A stretch of 64,000 nucleotides of DNA from Serripes groenlandicus. Lineage: Eukaryota; Mollusca; Bivalvia; Cardiida; Cardiidae. The DNA lies in contig JASEVX010000005.1 of the NCBI GenBank assembly GCA_031761405.1, positions 32,475,127 through 32,539,126 of the forward strand. The letters are read 5' to 3'. Made by a program: the position numbers and the translations under genes. Positions 55,409 to 64,000 of this stretch are shown one piece after another. Positions within the stretch are counted from its first letter, which is position 1, and the number at the start of each line of letters is the position of its first letter. The notes below the pieces were generated by a model that did no database searches, had not been told where the DNA came from, and saw nothing but the letters and a program-made list of their open reading frames with translations.

Positions 55409-55600
55409 AACTCTTCCCCACAGTGCGCATCTGAAGCAGACGACTTTTCAAAACATTGTGACCAATGGTGAGATTATTCGCAAATGAGTAATTTCTCCAA
55501 AATGCCACAATCTTCATAACTCTTTCACTAATTTTACTTTTATTTGTATTTAGCATAAACATCGTGGATGCAGGGTTGATGTATGCGGGGAATGGGTTAA
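55409..55600 (-). mobile_element. P1 MITE
   Basis: actcttccccacagtgcgca, cgcaaatgagtaatttctcc, right gcggggaatgggttaa (TTAA 55597-55600 shared with the next). Confidence 0.75.
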
Positions 55601-55670
55601 CTCTTTCCCACGTACAACAAATATGCAGCAGACGACTTTGAAAACATAGTGGCAAAAACCTGAAAAATCC
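55597..55670 (+). mobile_element. P1 left end, truncated by a SINE tail
   Basis: TTAACTCTTTCCCACGTAC, gcagcagacgactttgaaaa, aaaacctgaaaaatcccc, then SINE sequence. Confidence 0.75.
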
Positions 55671-55722
55671 CCATATTGTTGAAAGCGGCGTAAAAAACAT
55701 CAAACAATTAATCAATTAAAGC
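55671..55722 (+). mobile_element. SINE-A tail fragment
   Basis: atattgttgaaagcggcgta, then aaaaaacatc and (aatc)n-like repeats. Confidence 0.65.
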
Positions 55723-55757
55723 AGACTGCTCTAAACTTAACACGTCGGGACATTTTC

Positions 55758-55988
55758 TTAACCCTTTCCCACATACATCAAATCTGCGGCAGACGACTTT
55801 GCAAACATAGTGACAAAAACTTGAACATTTTCCATAAAAGATAGCTTAATTGTTAAATAAAGTTGAAAACATTGTGGCCAAAAGGAGAAATTGCTCATTT
55901 ATGAGCAATTTCACCTTTGGCCTCAATGTTTTCAAAAGTCGTCTGCTGCAGATGCGTCAAAATGCGTGTACATGTGGGAAAGGGTTAT
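55758..55988 (+). mobile_element. P1 MITE, full length
   Basis: TTAACCCTTTCCC, hairpin aattgctcatttatgagcaat, right cgtctgctgcagatgcgtc and gtgggaaagggttat. Confidence 0.9.
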
Positions 55989-56764
55989 GACGTTACATAC
56001 CAGCACGCGTTCTCTATCTTATCTCCATAGCGTTTTGGAGTGACTACCATGTCTTGATAATATCTCCCAAGACATAAACAGCTCGTTTGTTACCCCACTT
56101 CAGATAGTAATCACCCCGGACGCTCTTAGAACTAGCTATAAAGGGGGCTGTGTTCTAATTATTATTTTACGGCTGAATTAAAAAGCACAACACACGCTGA
56201 TCTAGGAACTCGCTGCTGGCCAAGTCTTAAAGTCGGGTTTGCAACGACTTCGGTCAAGTAAACTTGCAAACATACATCGACGTATCAGCACGGGCGTCCG
56301 AGTTGATATGGAAACAAACAAATCACACAATATTTTCAAAACTGTCTGCTGCAAATCTGTTGTACGTGGGATCTTTCAAGCTTATAACAAATACAATTTA
56401 CCGTCTTCCTGCTATAGACGACAAGTGAGCTTTTGTTTTAACGCAGACGGTCTTGTGTAATATTGCGGAAAAAGGGAAGATGGAAACATAACGAAAATAT
56501 TCTCCCTTTTTCACAAGCTTTTCAACTTTTAAACCAAAACCATGTATCAAGAAGTAAAATAATTATACTTTTTTTCCAGTTGATACTAACAAAGCAGATG
56601 TCTTCAATATGAAGTAAGTTGTTAAAGTCAGAACTGTCAGTCTTCTTCATTTCACATCTGTGTATTAGCATTCATTTGAAGGGATGCGCTACGTTAAAAA
56701 TAAATTAAAAATTAATGAATGATTTAATATTTGTCCTTGATTTTTTTTTAAAAATAATTGTTAA
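55989..56764. other. No gene; one P1 scrap
   Basis: 56330-56375 (atattttcaaaactgtctgc, tgttgtacgtggga) is a P1 right-end scrap. The rest is unassigned. Confidence 0.4.
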
Positions 56765-56965
56765 TGAACTCTTTTAGCGCAGAAGGCAATATTGAGCTTT
56801 TTGCAAACAATACTGATTCGTAACGAGCTGTCCCATCTGAAATCAGCATTGTTTGCCTTGTAGTTATCAAAATATTCCAAAAACTCTTATAACATATGAA
56901 ATAAAGTCGCCCGGCTTTGGACATGGAAGAGTCTACTTTAAACAATTCGGCGCTGAAAGAGTTAA
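56765..56965 (+). mobile_element. P2 element
   Basis: gaactcttttagcgcagaag to ttcggcgctgaaagagttaa, with ctgaaatcagcattgtttgcc and acatggaagagtcta shared with 48247. Confidence 0.85.
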
Positions 56966-57310
56966 TGAATGGGGATGCCAAACAATGCAAATTTATGAAA
57001 TTTGACATGAACTGACCATGTAACTGCATTCACTTTCAAAGGAATACCGCGTACTGACGTGCGAAATCTTCTGATAATTACAAAAAGGTGTAATGAGTGA
57101 GCAGGTATACCTGCGCTTGTGGCTTATCAGTAATATATATATACAGACACAGGTGATGTGTGTATTGGGGCCAGCGAGTTTAACTCATCCCAGAACTTTG
57201 TTATTATAAAGGCCGTGTCATACGGAAATAGGGAGTTTCATATTCAATACGATCAACGAAGCTGTAGAAGAAAATGTGCATATATATTTATAAACATATA
57301 TAACACGATG

Positions 57311-57500
57311 AAGACAGTGATGCAGAGGTAGAGCGTCGGTTTCTCGTACCAATGGTCCCGGGTTCGAGTCCTGTGATGAGCGGGTTTGTGTTGATTTGTT
57401 TGGGGAGTAACGGCTAAGTCTCCAGGAAGCAGATATCGAGCGTGATTAATATAAGCCGAAAGCTTGTTTGGCAATCGATGTAAGATAAATAAGTTTAAAC
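57311..57500 (+). mobile_element. SINE-D (tRNA-headed)
   Basis: Head atgcagaggtagagcgtcgg (A box) and ccgggttcgagtcctgtgat (B box), then a body ending cttgtttggcaatcgatgta, agataaataagttt. The head is close to a tRNA in length, but the attached body favours a SINE. It shares no tail with SINE-A, -B or -C. Confidence 0.6.
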
Positions 57501-57724
57501 TGAACATGTATAGTCAGTCTCTCGGTAGAGCATAAACTGTTAGCAGAATGGTATAACATCTAAGATTGGATCATGGTCTACGATCAGACCGTCGGGCAAT
57601 TTTATCGGCTCTGCACTTTTTTGTCAATTAGTTACAGGAGGGTTAAAGAACCCAATGCACAATAATTGTGCATTGATGCACAGGAAATGTTTATGTGATG
57701 TTATATGTTATTGTTTGTGTCTAA

Positions 57725-57962
57725 ACAATTTCAACAATTGTTCAGATGTATCACAGCGTTTCCTGGGTAAGTTACCAGTGGTATTGGTCCATTTATCAAG
57801 AAACCAGACAGTCAGTCGTCACGCTAGCCCCGCAACCCAAAGAACGTCAAAGAAGGGCAGCCATAATTACTATTTTTAAAGTATATGTATGAACCGGCCG
57901 GGGATCGAACCAGCGACCTCCCGTACCCGAGTCAGACGCTCTACTTCTACACAACCGAGGCA
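57725..57962 (-). mobile_element. SINE-A copy with tRNA head
   Basis: Minus strand: cctcggttgtgtagaagtag, agcgtctgactcgggtacgg, gtcgctggttcgatccccgg (B box), body, then tgatacatctgaacaattgttgaa. Confidence 0.82.
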
Positions 57963-58582
57963 GTTAAACATTTGAGTATTAATACAAGAATGTTGTACGT
58001 CCAGGAACACGGTGCATATTAATAAAGGTACGCACTGTACTTGTGTCTTTCACATAATGTATACAGCTTCAGTCAACTACGATGGTGTGAAATCATCGTA
58101 AGCAGTTTCATAACTTACATCACAACATGCTTCATGAGTCACCGATTGTTTCATGCGAAACGTTTTTAAGTACATTATGCCACAATAAGTAGTTACAACA
58201 GTCTTGCATGGAGCACATCCTACGTTTGAATAGGATGTTGAAATGGAAACTCGGTGAATATCCGGTTTTGTTTTTCTTGTGATCCCGACTAGCGAATGAA
58301 ATAGACCATTTATAATGAAAATAATATTGGGTGGGGTAAACATTCCGGAGATAATGGGACCATGTAATGTCTGGACCCAAGTTTAATACGGTACAAGAAT
58401 GTGACAGGTAGTGTCCGAACCGGACATCGTATTAAGATAGATTAATTTTGGACAGTGTCCAAACGTTCCGGCCATACCAAACATTCCCAAGAAAAAAATT
58501 GATGTTATATTTAAGCTTTCGCGTTCCCCTTTTCCAAAAACAAAAAAATAACAATGGCAATAAGAAATGGTGCACATGTTTT

Positions 58583-58923
58583 CAGGGTCGTATCTCCCTT
58601 TAGGCACTGTATGCACGTGCCTTCACATTTTTCTAAAAATGCCCCAAAATGCAGCTGCGGCGATACTCATCTGCGTAATGTATCGACCAGATCAGCCTGC
58701 GCTGTCCGCGCAGACTGATCCAGCCGACACATTCCGTATAAGGGGGGATATATAGAGTAGTGATTCCTGAAACAGAAAATCCACAGGAGGCGAAAAGTGT
58801 TTATCCGGGTACGCCTGCGTGGCATGCTTAGGCTGATCCAGGTCGATACTTTACGCAGAGTCCACAATGTTGATTTTCTCACGAGACGGCCTTCACATTG
58901 ATTATTGCCAAGCTACGCCCCTG
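58583..58923 (+). mobile_element. P4 element, copy 3, 5-bp TSD
   Basis: CAGGGTCGTATCT and AGCTACGCCCCTG termini, flanks gtttt on both sides. Sequence close to 2257-2605, same core. Confidence 0.88.
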
Positions 58924-59129
58924 GTTTTATAATGTATCTTTCACAGATACAGGTAATGTTGTAAACGCTCAACCAGCATGAGTACACTCGTGCTTTCGAA
59001 ACAGATGAGCAAGAGGTAAAACTATAAGTCGATATTACCCACTCAGATTCACTGCTTGTTTTTTTTTTAACAAATTATACCTTTGCGTTTTATGTAGGGT
59101 CGGAACCATATTTCCAGCCATATAAACTT

Positions 59130-59353
59130 TTTACAACAAACAACACAATTGCAGCTGACGGTTTTGAAAAGAGGTTGGTTAAAATATGGAAAATCTATGT
59201 AAACAGGAATAAAGTTATTAAAGAGTTGAAAACAGTGTGGCAAAAGGAGAAATTGCTCGTTTTTTTAAAGTTATTTCGCCTTATGTCACACTGTTTTCAA
59301 AAGGCGTCTGCTGCAGAGGCGTCTGGAATTGTATACATGTGGGAAAGGGTTAA
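59130..59353 (+). mobile_element. P1 MITE
   Basis: acacaattgcagctgacggt, aaacagtgtggcaaaaggag, ttttcaaaaggcgtctgctg, end gtgggaaagggttaa. Confidence 0.8.
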
Positions 59354-59920
59354 AGGGTCACGAAAATCGCTTGATTGACACACACATCATTCTCCCTACC
59401 AAACCTAGTACATGGTTATCGCCAGATAATTCAACTCTAAATAGAGTGTGACAAGTGCAAAATGCAATTTATTCGCACATCTATGCAGTAAAATCATAAT
59501 TTGTATTTCAATGCGATGAGAAGGATTTTCGAATCTTTCTGTGACGTACTTGCAAACAGTGTAGCGCCAGAGCAGACTCCACAGATGCAGAGGGCGATCT
59601 AGATATACACTGATCGCACATGCCCTACGGTTTGGTTCCCCGTATAGCCGCTCATATGTAACATATCGTTTATCATTGAGTGAATAGGTAGGTGCCCGGG
59701 TATAAAACGTCTTTTTTTATTTAATTAATACGAAAAGGCCGACCGGAAATATTTACGCGTTTTTAACGAACTTATATCGTGAGTGTTTTAATTATACGAA
59801 AAAAAACCATAATTGTTTTTTTCGCTTATAGTTAACAGGTGTGAGATTTTATATTTTTTTTTTTTTTTTTCAATAACCCATGAAGCTTTCTGAAATGAAA
59901 CTGGAAATATCCATGGGGGC
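59354..59920. other. No gene recognised
   Basis: Contains a poly(T) run near 59852-59870; otherwise unassigned. Confidence 0.4.
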
Positions 59921-60053
59921 CGTCATTTTGGATATGTATTAAAAGCAGACGTAAAACACAGATTGAAAATTATTGTCGGCTTTTTTAAGTCGGTATTTTG
60001 GGTATGTATAAAATGAGCAGAAAAACACGGATTGAAAATTATTGTCGTCTTTT
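59921..60053 (+). repeat. Imperfect tandem duplication, unit about 70 bp
   Basis: tttggatatgtattaaaagc...gattgaaaattattgtcggc is followed by tttgggtatgtataaaatga...gattgaaaattattgtcgtc. Confidence 0.7.
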
Positions 60054-60348
60054 TAATCATTTTTTTTAAATCGATATTTAAGATCATTTAAGTGCTGTGT
60101 TATGTGGCAATTAACATTTGTACGAAAAGTTAAAAATAAATGGAAATCTGTAAGAAATAGGTTTTCCCGTTCGTCAAAAAAACGACAGCATTAGCCTTCT
60201 ATGCCCGAAACTAAATTTTGACTGTATCGTAGCCAAAGAAGGAGTCAATGGAGCGACGTCGTTTTCCTCAAAAAAGTGGTATCCACATGTAAGACCCCAA
60301 ATTCCTATACATGAGCTATTGACTCACTCATTCAAAGTATAATTATTT

Positions 60349-60436
60349 ATCAAACATTGTGGCAAAAGGATAATCTTTTTCCTAAATCGTCTGTTGCATA
60401 GGCCTCAGAAACCGTCTCTAATAGGGAAAGAGTTTA
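60349..60436 (+). mobile_element. P1 right-end fragment
   Basis: aacattgtggcaaaaggata, atcgtctgttgcataggcctc, atagggaaagagttta. Confidence 0.65.
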
Positions 60437-60920
60437 GCAGAAATGTGACCCCTTACATAATTTGTTCCAGTCATATTGACTGGTTGAAAAAGGCAGTCGC
60501 CAGGTGGCATCAGAAAAGGGCTGATCTATTTGCTTCTTTGCCATAATGCAGGTGATCGATTAAGGATCGTCTTGGCCCTCATGTTTTAACCTCGTTCATT
60601 ATAAATGTATTCCTTGATTGTCTGAAAGTCTTTACTTTATTATTTTCTGTTCAAATAACAGACAACATCAATATGAATTCCAAATATGTTTTAATAATGC
60701 AAGAAACATGACATTAACATTATTATTGTCTAGTCAATTACTTATAAATCCTTTTTTATGGCCAAAGTATGCTCTTTAATTTTTGTCTATAATTATCTTG
60801 CGTATTTTTTTTCGTAAATAGGTAGCACCTATAGATATATTAAACGTATACTACTTAGTACAAGTACGTGTATAATACATTTATGATTGTTCGTGTCTAT
60901 TATACTTTTTGACACCAAAA
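60437..60920. other. No gene or element recognised
   Basis: Nothing identified. Confidence 0.4.
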
Positions 60921-61151
60921 TCGAGGGCTTGGCGTGAAACGGTTGTAACTCAAACCCTATTTTGAAAAACCCTGGTTTAGGGTCAATTTTGACCTATTTG
61001 TAAACAATGCAAATTTAGGTGCCATTGCTCAGAACGAGCAATGGCACCTAAATGTCCATTGTTTACTAAGAAAAATGAATTAACGCTTATAAAGACTTTA
61101 TGGCGAGTTGATTAACCTTTTAGTTACAACCGTTTCACGCCAAGCCCTCGA
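60921..61151. mobile_element. P6 MITE, perfect 30-bp TIR and nested hairpin
   Basis: 60921-60950 (starts TCGAGGGCTTGGCGTGAAAC) is the exact reverse complement of 61122-61151. Inside, 61013-61030 and 61036-61053 form a perfect 18-bp stem with loop agaac. Taking CGAGGG as the end, the flanks are aaat on both sides, a 4-bp duplication as in P3. Confidence 0.88.
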
Positions 61152-61197
61152 AATGTAAAATGAGCAAATGCATGGGAAAATGTACAATTTGTCTATT

Positions 61198-61249
61198 TGT
61201 GAACAATATAGATCCAGATCAGCATGTTAATCTGCGAACAGCCTGGCGT

Positions 61250-61297
<48 letters not shown>

Positions 61298-61394
61298 CTT
61301 ACGCAAGCTTGTTAGAAGCTACTGTCAACATGTGTAGACTCTGATCAGACTGAGTAGATGGACAAGATAATCGGAACCTACACTGTTTACAAAT
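61198..61394. mobile_element. P8-like element with (TA)n inside
   Basis: tgtgaacaatatagatccag on the left and cggaacctacactgtttaca on the right are imperfect inverted repeats. A (TA)22 microsatellite fills 61252-61295. Confidence 0.55.
61252..61295. repeat. (TA)n microsatellite
   Basis: About 44 bp of uninterrupted TA, a possible cruciform-forming tract. Confidence 0.95.
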
Positions 61395-61455
61395 ACTAAC
61401 CGTTGTATCTTTTCCCATTATACACGGGCTCAAATCGATAGAACAGACTTCATAT

Positions 61456-61717
61456 GAGCCGTTCCGTAAACAAACCCACCAATATTGATTTTGCGTAATC
61501 TATCTACCCGGATCAGCCTGCGCAATCTACACAGGCTTATTCGGACCGACAAATCCCGTCTCAGGGGGATAGAGGTATAGAGTAATGATTCCTGAAGCAG
61601 AAAATCCACAGGACGCGAAAAGTGTCTGTCCGAGTTCGACCGCGCGGCATGCTTAGGCTGATCAGGTTCGATACTTTACGCACCGTCCACACTGTTGGTT
61701 TTCTAGTGGGACGGCTC
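61456..61717 (+). mobile_element. P3 element
   Basis: gagccgttccgtaaacaaac to ctagtgggacggctc. Flanks atat and atat. Confidence 0.87.
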
Positions 61718-61721
61718 ATAT

Positions 61722-61949
61722 CATCTGCGTAATGTATCGACCAGATCAGCCTGCGCTGTCCGCGCAGACTGATCCGGCCGACACATTCCGTCTTAAGGGG
61801 ATAGATGTATAGAGTAGTTATTCCTGAAACAGAAAATCTACAGAAGGCGAAAAGTGTCTGTCCGGGTTAGCCTGCGCTGCATGCTTAGGCTTATCAGGTT
61901 CGATCCTTTACGCACAGTCCACACTGTTGGGTTTCTCGTAATTCGGCTC
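61722..61949 (+). mobile_element. P3/P4-type core, left end missing, in tandem with the previous P3
   Basis: Starts at catctgcgtaatgtatcgac, which is where the P4 core begins in 2257 and 58583, and ends with a P3 terminus, gtaattcggctc. Confidence 0.8.
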
Positions 61950-62069
61950 ATAATTCGATTTCAGGTTAGAATGTACATTGGTCTCTCTCGATAACTCGAA
62001 TTCAAAAGGGACTCGAAACTGTTTTCGAGGTACCGACTAGGAATATGACATATATGGATTTATATATTT

Positions 62070-62384
62070 CTTGGTGTTTTACACCGCCTTCAACAATTAA
62101 GTGGAAAACATTGTGACAAAAGGAGAAATTGCACGTTTTGTGCAATTTCTTCTTTTGTTACTATGTTTTCAAAAAGCCGTCTGCAACGTTTACAGCGTTT
62201 CCTGGATAAGTAACCAGTACTACTGGTCCATTTATCCTGACACCAGCCAGTCAGTCGTAATGCTAGTAGCCCCGCAACCCTGAGCGCCAAGGAGGGCAGC
62301 AGCCATCACTAACATTTTGAAAGCCTTTGGTATGACCCGGCCGGGAATTGAACTCGCTCTACCATTACAACATCGAGGTGGTTG
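62070..62384 (-). mobile_element. SINE-A copy interrupted by a P1 hairpin core
   Basis: The tail in reverse (tggtgttttacaccgccttc) lies before 62100. Body (tttcctggataagtaacc, ccagccagtcagtcgtaatg) and head (ctctaccattacaacatcga) lie after 62190. Confidence 0.82.
62101..62190 (+). mobile_element. P1 hairpin core inside SINE-A
   Basis: tggaaaacattgtgacaaaa, hairpin aattgcacgttttgtgcaat, then ttttcaaaaagccgtctgc. P1 termini and TTAA are absent. Confidence 0.85.
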
Positions 62385-62489
62385 GATTTATACTTAATTC
62401 ATTTATTTTTAAGTCAGCATCGTTATTAATTTGTATTGAAGCGTTTATTGTGAGGAAAAAAAGCCAACCAGTAATACAGTTCTTTAAAG

Positions 62490-62620
62490 AAAACAGTGCC
62501 GCAGCAGTTTTGATTGCTCATCATAAACCATTTCTTATTTTGTCTGAAAGCATGTGCTTTTACAAATGTCGTTTGCTGCAGATGCGACAAAAAACGTCAG
62601 CATGTGGATCGGTGCTATGA
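62490..62620 (+). mobile_element. P1 MITE remnant
   Basis: ttgattgctcatcataaacc, caaatgtcgtttgctgcaga. Confidence 0.45.
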
Positions 62621-62827
62621 ATAATCAATATTAGATAAAAGTGTTCAACAACAAATCATTAGTCTTCAACATGTTTGGTTCACTTTTGAATGTTGACAAT
62701 GGAGTAATATTGTCGATCGACACTTATACATCGATCATAGATAATGACGAATACATTTGTAATGATAGCAATACAAAACACTTTCAACAAGTTGGAACAT
62801 AGACACAACAACAGAAATTAACACTAC

Positions 62828-63061
62828 TTAACACATTCCCACCTACAACAATTCTGCAGCTGTCGACTGTGAAAACAACTATGCAAAATATATATTGAAA
62901 ATCTCTTGAAATGAACGTATTGCAAATAAACAGTGTTAATTAAAATGTGGCTAAAGGAGAAATTGCTTGTTATTAACAATTTCTCCTTTTGCCACAATGT
63001 TTTCAAAAGTCGTCTGCATCGTATTATGAGTCACAATTTATCTTAACCTGGGAAAGGTTAA
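62828..63061 (+). mobile_element. P1 MITE, full length
   Basis: TTAACACATTCCC, hairpin aaattgcttgttattaacaattt, right end cctgggaaaggttaa. TTAA at both ends. Confidence 0.85.
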
Positions 63062-63201
63062 AACTTAAAACCTTTAATATTTTAGTCGCGTCACACAAAA
63101 TGGGGTCCTATTGACTATCCGTGTCGTTATAGTATAACAGGGACTCGACATGAAACCAGACGTGAAACCAGCTACCCTTCCAATATTTGGTTAGAATATA
63201 C

Positions 63202-63608
63202 TTAGCCCTTTCCTACATACAGACGCTTTTTGGCGCCTATATAGCAGATGACATTTGAAAATATTGTGGCGAAAGGAGAAATTGCTCATAATGAACAATT
63301 TCTTCTTTTACCACAATATTTTCATCTCTATTCAATAATCTAACTTTCATTTGTAGACACTTTCCATATTATTTGCATTTATGTTTTAACCCTTTCCCTC
63401 ACATAGACGCTTTTTGACGCCTCTGCAGCAGACGTATTTTTGAAAATGAGCAATTTCTCCTTTTGCCACAGTGTTTTCCACTTTTAGTCATAGGTCATCC
63501 ATTCAATTAAAGAGATTTCCTACTTTTTGATAAAATATGTTCAAAGTCGTCGGCTGTAGAATTGTCGTATGAGGGAATCTGCTGCAGATTCGTTGTATGT
63601 GGGAAAAG
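63202..63608 (-). mobile_element. P1 MITE hosting another P1
   Basis: ttagccctttcctacataca, hairpin aattgctcataatgaacaat, left body to 63385. The right end resumes after the insertion: tctgctgcagattcgttgta, tgtgggaaaaggt. Confidence 0.85.
63386..63576 (-). mobile_element. Nested P1 MITE, homogeneous subtype, truncated at its right end
   Basis: TTAACCCTTTCCCTCACATAG at 63386, tagtcataggtcatccattc, ending gtcgtatgaggga without the aagggttaa terminus. Confidence 0.85.
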
Positions 63609-63631
63609 GTACAGTCTAGGCGGACAATGAA

Positions 63632-63680
63632 TGAACGTTTTGTGCAATTTCTTCTTTTGTCACTATGTTTTCAAAAACGC
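63632..63680 (+). mobile_element. P1 hairpin half fragment
   Basis: cgttttgtgcaatttcttct, tcactatgttttcaaaaacg. Confidence 0.7.
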
Positions 63681-63721
63681 ACAGACTCAATTGAGTCTTC
63701 ACTGTTCGTAAATGTAAGGAA

Positions 63722-63948
63722 TCCGCCGTGGCCGAGTGGTTTAGTATCGAGGATTTGGAACCGGGCGTCCCCGTGTTCGATTCCGAGTCGCGGCGCTGTG
63801 GTCATGGTGGAGTGCTCTTGGAAAAGGAACATTTCCTGGCCTAGTACTGGTTTGTTAACCCAGGTATGGTGAATAATTGAACTGTCACCGTGATATAACT
63901 GAAATAATGTTAAAAACGGCGTAAAACCCCAACAAAATAAAAAACAAA
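63722..63948 (+). mobile_element. SINE-C with Leu/Ser-type tRNA head
   Basis: Head gccgtggccgagtggtttag (A box) and cgtgttcgattccgagtcgc (B box). Short body; tail accgtgatataactgaaata, atgttaaaaacggcgtaaaa, as in SINE-A and SINE-B. Confidence 0.85.
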
Positions 63949-64000
63949 ATCGAAAATGCAATAGGACATCACCTCTCACGACGCGGTCCACTTCTTTTCA

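Noticed and set aside
57311..57383. Functional tRNA gene
   Set aside because: A and B boxes are present, but I could not draw a clean cloverleaf, and a SINE-type body follows.
58383..58616. Small hairpins (tgtccgaaccggaca)
   Set aside because: A single short dyad with no family copies. Below what I would report as an element.

Overview
The window is eukaryotic, AT-rich and dominated by repeats. The best fit is a bivalve mollusc, probably heterodont. The support is one interrupted, intron-containing gene of an animal cell-cycle family, tRNA-derived SINEs that share a mollusc-like 3' tail, (ATCA)n-tailed SINEs, very dense palindromic MITEs, and a CR1/L2-type LINE remnant. The genus is not claimed. 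No operons, rRNA genes, intact transposases or CRISPR arrays were seen.

Layout. 1-1872 is a 57/58-bp satellite that runs off the left edge. 1.9-10.8 kb is intergenic DNA with SINEs and palindromic MITEs, including two head-to-head 345-bp elements with 5-bp target duplications. 10833-16173 is a 63-bp satellite of about 85 units with a 17-unit higher-order repeat. 16-20 kb is a MITE cluster. 20238-27824 is bounded by TTAA and a perfect 26-bp terminal inverted repeat, so I read it as one 7.6-kb non-autonomous DNA transposon. Inside it is a 360-bp tandem array in which every unit carries an RFX X-box palindrome. 28-40 kb is MITEs, SINEs, a LINE tail, a foldback element and a 200-bp assembly gap.

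40.5-43 kb holds the only gene recognised with confidence. It is a CDKN1 (p21/p27/Dacapo) CDK-inhibitor homologue with a CCAAT/GC-box/TATA-like promoter, exon 1 with the CDI domain, a 1.63-kb intron, and exon 2 with a basic C-terminus. Exon 1 carries several 1-nt frame breaks, so it is either a recently disrupted gene or a live gene with assembly indels. 43-49 kb is sparse, with a few promoter-like or exon-like hints. 49-64 kb is again densely packed with MITEs and SINEs, many nested, abutting or chimeric.

Names used below are local to this window. P1 = palindromic TTAACCCTTTCCC family (about 50 copies or fragments). P2 = TTAACTCTTTCAGCGCC family. P3 = gagccg...cggctc family. P4 = CAGGGGCGTAGCT family with a P3-like core. 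P5 = ctccagataagg family. P6, P7, P8 = other foldback elements. SINE-A to SINE-D = tRNA-headed SINEs. For P1, + means the central hairpin lies toward the right end.
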